64,000 nucleotides of DNA from Microcystis elabens FACHB-917 (lineage in GTDB: Bacteria > Cyanobacteriota > Cyanobacteriia > PCC-6307 > Cyanobiaceae): assembly GCF_014698445.1 (NCBI RefSeq), contig NZ_JACJSZ010000011.1:1-64000 (forward strand). Reading direction: 5' to 3'. Of the stretch, positions 61,113 to 64,000 are shown piece after piece. The notes below the pieces were generated by a model that was not told the DNA's origin, ran no database searches, and saw only the letters and a program-made list of their open reading frames with translations. The position numbers were made by a program, and so were the translations under genes. Positions within the stretch are counted from its first letter, which is position 1. Each line of letters begins with the position of its first letter.

Positions 61113-62467
61113 CCGACTCCTTCGATCTGATCGTGCTCGGGGCCGGCTCCGGTGGCCTGGCCGCCGCCAAACGGGCGGCCTCCTACGGGGCCTCGGTGGC
61201 GATCGTGGAGGGCGACCGGGTGGGGGGCACCTGCGTGATCCGCGGCTGCGTGCCCAAGAAGCTGCTGGTCTACGGCTCGGCCTACCGCCACTTCCTGGCC
61301 GATGCGGCCAGCTACGGCTGGCAGCTGGAGGGCTCGCGGCCGGACTCCTCGGTGCTGCTAGCCAACGTGCGCCGGGAGGTGGACCGGCTCAACCAGCTGC
61401 ACATCGGTCTGCTGGAGAAGGCCGGCGTCGAACTTGTGCGGGGATGGGGCCGGTTCAGCGATCCCCACCACGTCGAGGTGGTGCACGGCTCCACCACCAC
61501 CCGACGGCTGAAGGGCAAACGGATCCTGATCGCCGTGGGCGGCCGGCCCCATCGGCCCGCCATCCCCGGGGCCGAACTGGGCTGGGTGAGCGACGACATG
61601 TTCCTGCAGGAGCGCTTCCCGGACCGGGTGGTGGTGGTGGGGGCGGGCTTCATCGCCTGCGAATTCGCCTGCATCCTGCACGGCCTGGACGTGGCGGTGA
61701 CCCTGCTGGTGCGGGGCGACCATCTGCTGCGGGGCTTCGACCGGGAGGCCTCCGATGCGGTGCAGGAGGCCATGGAGGCCGAAGGCATCGAGATCCGCTT
61801 CGCCCACAGCCCCGCCGCCATCAACGGGGTGCCCGGCGCCCTGGAGGTGGTCACCCAGAGCGGCGAGGTGCTCCCCTGCGGCGGCGTGCTGCTGGCCACG
61901 GGCCGCAGGCCCTTCCTCGACGGGCTGCACTTGGAGTGCGCCGGGGTGGCGGTGGAGGGCCACCGCATCCCGGTGGACGCCGACCAGACCACCAACGTGC
62001 CCCACATCCATGCCGTCGGCGACGTGACCGACCGCATCAACCTCACCCCGGTGGCGGTGGATGAAGGCCGCGCCTTCGCCGACACCGTCTATGGCAGCAA
62101 ACCCCGGCAGGTGAACCACGACCTGGTGGCCAGCGCCGTCTTCAGCCAGCCGGAACTGGCCGGGGTGGGGCTGAGCGAGGAGGCGGCGATCGCGCGTTTC
62201 GGTGCCGAGGGCATCCGGGTGCACCGGGCGCGCTTCCGGCCCATGGCCCAGGCCCTGCCCGCCCGGGGCCCCCGGGTGTTGCTCAAGCTCATCGTGGAGG
62301 CCGCCACCGACCGGGTGGTGGGCTGCCACATGGTGGGCGAGCACAGCGCCGAGATCATTCAGATGGCGGCCATCGCCATCGGCATGGGCGCCACCAAGGC
62401 CGACTTCGACCGCACCATGGCCCTGCATCCCTCGGTGGCCGAGGAATTCGTCACCATGGCCGGCTGA
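61109..62467 (+). CDS. gor: Glutathione reductase
   Basis: A 452-residue pyridine-nucleotide-disulfide oxidoreductase. FAD motif LGAGSGGLAAAK, redox pair Cys42/Cys47 in GGTCVIRGCVPKK, NADPH site VVVGAGFIACEFA, and C-terminal catalytic His-Glu in ALHPSVAEEFVTM. The redox pattern (GTCVIRGCVPKK) is that of glutathione rather than lipoamide reductase. Last gene of the ArsR-pentapeptide-gor unit. Confidence 0.92.
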   Translation: MTDSFDLIVLGAGSGGLAAAKRAASYGASVAIVEGDRVGGTCVIRGCVPKKLLVYGSAYRHFLADAASYGWQLEGSRPDSSVLLANVRREVDRLNQLHIGLLEKAGVELVRGWGRFSDPHHVEVVHGSTTTRRLKGKRILIAVGGRPHRPAIPGAELGWVSDDMFLQERFPDRVVVVGAGFIACEFACILHGLDVAVTLLVRGDHLLRGFDREASDAVQEAMEAEGIEIRFAHSPAAINGVPGALEVVTQSGEVLPCGGVLLATGRRPFLDGLHLECAGVAVEGHRIPVDADQTTNVPHIHAVGDVTDRINLTPVAVDEGRAFADTVYGSKPRQVNHDLVASAVFSQPELAGVGLSEEAAIARFGAEGIRVHRARFRPMAQALPARGPRVLLKLIVEAATDRVVGCHMVGEHSAEIIQMAAIAIGMGATKADFDRTMALHPSVAEEFVTMAG

Positions 62468-62500
62468 GTCACCATGGACGCCTGAACGGGACCGGGGCGA

Positions 62501-62782
62501 TCAGAGTTCGTCCTCGACGCCCGTCTGGATGGTGCAGTCGGCGAGGGGGTAGCTGACACAGAGCAGGGCGAAACCCTCGGCGATCTGGTCGTCGTCGAGG
62601 AAGCTCTGGTCGGACTGGTCGACACTGCCGGAGAGGATCTTGCCGGCACAGGTGCTGCAGGCCCCGGCGCGGCAGGAGTAGGGCAGATCGATGCCCTGCT
62701 CCTCGGCCGCGTCGAGGATGTAGGTGTCGTCGGGGCAAGGGAAGGACTGGCCACCGGCCAGGCTGATCGTGAAGCTCGCCAT
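62501..62782 (-). CDS. petF: Plant-type [2Fe-2S] ferredoxin
   Basis: A 93-residue ferredoxin. Cluster ligands Cys37, Cys42, Cys45 ([10 protein letters not shown]) and Cys75 (LLCVSYP). It carries electrons from photosystem I to many enzymes, including oxygenases. Start at 62782 fits the usual length. A second hydrophilic tail ends VEDEL. Confidence 0.93.
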   Translation of the reverse strand: MASFTISLAGGQSFPCPDDTYILDAAEEQGIDLPYSCRAGACSTCAGKILSGSVDQSDQSFLDDDQIAEGFALLCVSYPLADCTIQTGVEDEL

Positions 62783-62877
62783 AGACCGCAGAGGGACGAT
62801 CGGCCCATCTTTGAGGGAATCTCGGGCTGGGGGATGTATCACAGGGAACAGGTTGCGCGGGCGGACACCCGCGGACC

Positions 62878-63309
62878 TCAGGCCCCGGGAGCGCCGGGGT
62901 CGGCAGGGAAACCCCAGGCCCGGCGGAGACCCGGGTCGGAGAGTTCCCAGGCGTGCTCGCTGGCCACCACCGCCGCCCTCGCCCCCCGGTCCGTCATCCC
63001 CCGGCCCTCCCGACAGCGCTCCAGCAGCTGGCGGAACCGCAGGCTCTCCTGCAGCAGTCGCTCGACCCGCTCGGCTCCGCCGGCGCTGGCGAGCATCGTC
63101 GGCTGCCGGGCGCAGAGTTCGAGGGTCTCGATGTGCTGCTCCAGCCAGGCGCCCTCGTAGTGGAGCATGGCGTCGCTGCAGTCAGCGAGCCGGGCGGCGT
63201 AGAGCTTCAGGTGCTCCTCCAGGACGGCAGGGTCGCCGGAGCGATCGGCCGGGGCCGGTGCGGTGGAGCGGTCATGGAGCCGCTTCATGATCTGGCGCAG
63301 ATAACTCAT
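62878..63309 (-). CDS. Conserved hypothetical helical protein
   Basis: About 143 residues, helical and charged, not recognised. Features: [36 protein letters not shown] and [16 protein letters not shown]-like helices with scattered Cys. A start two codons upstream (63315) is also possible. It lies between ferredoxin and cysK on the same strand. Confidence 0.5.
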   Translation of the reverse strand: MSYLRQIMKRLHDRSTAPAPADRSGDPAVLEEHLKLYAARLADCSDAMLHYEGAWLEQHIETLELCARQPTMLASAGGAERVERLLQESLRFRQLLERCREGRGMTDRGARAAVVASEHAWELSDPGLRRAWGFPADPGAPGA

Positions 63310-63347
63310 CGGCATGGGCCTCGCGACGCTCGAACGGGTGGGTGAGG

Positions 63348-64000
63348 TCAGACGGCCGCCAGGCCCCGTTCATTGAACACACCCTCGAACAGCACCGAAC
63401 TGAGATAGCGCTCGCCGGAGTCGGGCAGCACCACCACGATCGTGCGGCCCTCGAAGGCCTTCTCCCTGGCCAGCCTCAGCGCGGCCACCGTGGCGGCGCC
63501 GCAGGAGATGCCGGCCAGGATCCCCTCCTCCTTCATCAGACGGCGGGCCATGGTCACGGCTTCCTCATCACTGACGGCCTCGACCCGGTCGACCAGGCTG
63601 AGGTCGAGGTTGGCGGGCACGAAGCCGGCTCCGATGCCCTGGATCTTGTGGGGACCGGGCCGGAGGTCCTCGCCGGCCATCGTCTGGCGGATGACGGGGC
63701 TGTTGAGCGGTTCCACCGCCACCGAGACCAGCGGCTGGCCCAGGGTGGTCTTGATGTAGCGGCTGACGCCGGTGATCGTGCCGCCGGTGCCGACGCCGCA
63801 GACCAGGGCATCCACCACGCCGCCGGTGTCCGTCCAGATCTCGGGGCCGGTGGTGTCGTGGTGGATGCGGGGGTTGGCCGGGTTGACGAACTGCTGCAGC
63901 ATCACCCAGCGGTCCGGTTCGGACTCCGCCAGCTCCCGGGCGGCGCCGATGGCCCCCCCCATGCCCAGCCGCCCCTCGGTGAGCACCAGATGGGCGCCGT
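63348..64000 (-). CDS. cysK: Cysteine synthase, C-terminal part (gene continues beyond window)
   Basis: The last about 217 residues of an O-acetylserine sulfhydrylase: [37 protein letters not shown] (PLP phosphate loop), [22 protein letters not shown] and [10 protein letters not shown]. It makes cysteine from O-acetylserine and sulfide. The N-terminus with the PLP lysine is beyond base 64000. Confidence 0.94.
   Translation of the reverse strand, partial: GAHLVLTEGRLGMGGAIGAARELAESEPDRWVMLQQFVNPANPRIHHDTTGPEIWTDTGGVVDALVCGVGTGGTITGVSRYIKTTLGQPLVSVAVEPLNSPVIRQTMAGEDLRPGPHKIQGIGAGFVPANLDLSLVDRVEAVSDEEAVTMARRLMKEEGILAGISCGAATVAALRLAREKAFEGRTIVVVLPDSGERYLSSVLFEGVFNERGLAAV

Overview
The window comes from a high-GC unicellular cyanobacterium, most likely of the Cyanobium/Synechococcus (picocyanobacterial) type. 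The evidence is a phycocyanin beta subunit with both bilin cysteines, a high-light-inducible protein, a plant-type ferredoxin, heme oxygenase, an AcsF-type chlorophyll cyclase, sucrose-phosphate synthase, and many small cyanobacteria-type proteins of unknown function. No tRNA, rRNA, CRISPR array or insertion sequence was recognised. Genes are tightly packed, and several convergent pairs overlap at their 3' ends.

Region by region. 0-8 kb: ferritin, a histone-deacetylase-like hydrolase, DUF1830, a DCC thiol oxidoreductase, an M23 peptidase, a J-domain protein, a methyltransferase-like membrane protein and a lytic transglycosylase. 8-14 kb: a sucrose operon on the minus strand (sps-spp-fructokinase-amylosucrase), visibly less GC-rich than its surroundings. 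14-22 kb: one-helix Hlip, a 2OG-Fe(II) oxygenase, an SPFH protein, an AEC transporter, rhomboid and CPBP-type membrane proteases, PPK2 and two tandem small paralogues. 22.6-34.8 kb: a guanidine locus. It has a guanidine-I riboswitch, guanidine hydrolase with its two nickel chaperones, a GlnT-type ligase, a complete ABC importer, and then a less understood set: a Rieske oxygenase, a TIM-barrel protein, a desaturase-like di-iron membrane enzyme, an alpha/beta hydrolase and a second GlnT. 34.8-35.5 kb: a gene-free stretch ending in a strong terminator. 35.5-48 kb: a cellulose-synthase-like glycosyltransferase with PilZ domain, an HxlR / old-yellow-enzyme / FMN-reductase / pirin cluster, type III glutamine synthetase GlnN, TerB-like and FAD monooxygenase genes, DUF427, DUF2808 and a GST-like protein. 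48-50 kb: a solitary cpcB with its own terminator, then a degenerate fragment of an Amt ammonium transporter directly upstream of a P-II gene. 50-64 kb: a low-oxygen tetrapyrrole pair (heme oxygenase, HemN), isoamylase GlgX, L-lactate dehydrogenase, an aldehyde-deformylating-oxygenase paralogue, a frameshifted and internally shortened acsF, an ArsR-type regulator, a pentapeptide-repeat protein, glutathione reductase, ferredoxin and the end of cysteine synthase.

How they work together. Three themes stand out: nitrogen scavenging (guanidine locus, GlnN, two GlnT, P-II, Amt remnant), carbon storage and sucrose metabolism (SPS operon, GlgX, PPK2 for polyphosphate), and micro-oxic or fermentative life (HemN, heme oxygenase, LDH, acsF and ADO-like relics). 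The strongest candidate for an undescribed system is the extension of the riboswitch-controlled guanidine operon by an oxygenase/GlnT/hydrolase module. It could feed substituted guanidines or amines into the known guanidine hydrolase. That role is inference from gene order and families.
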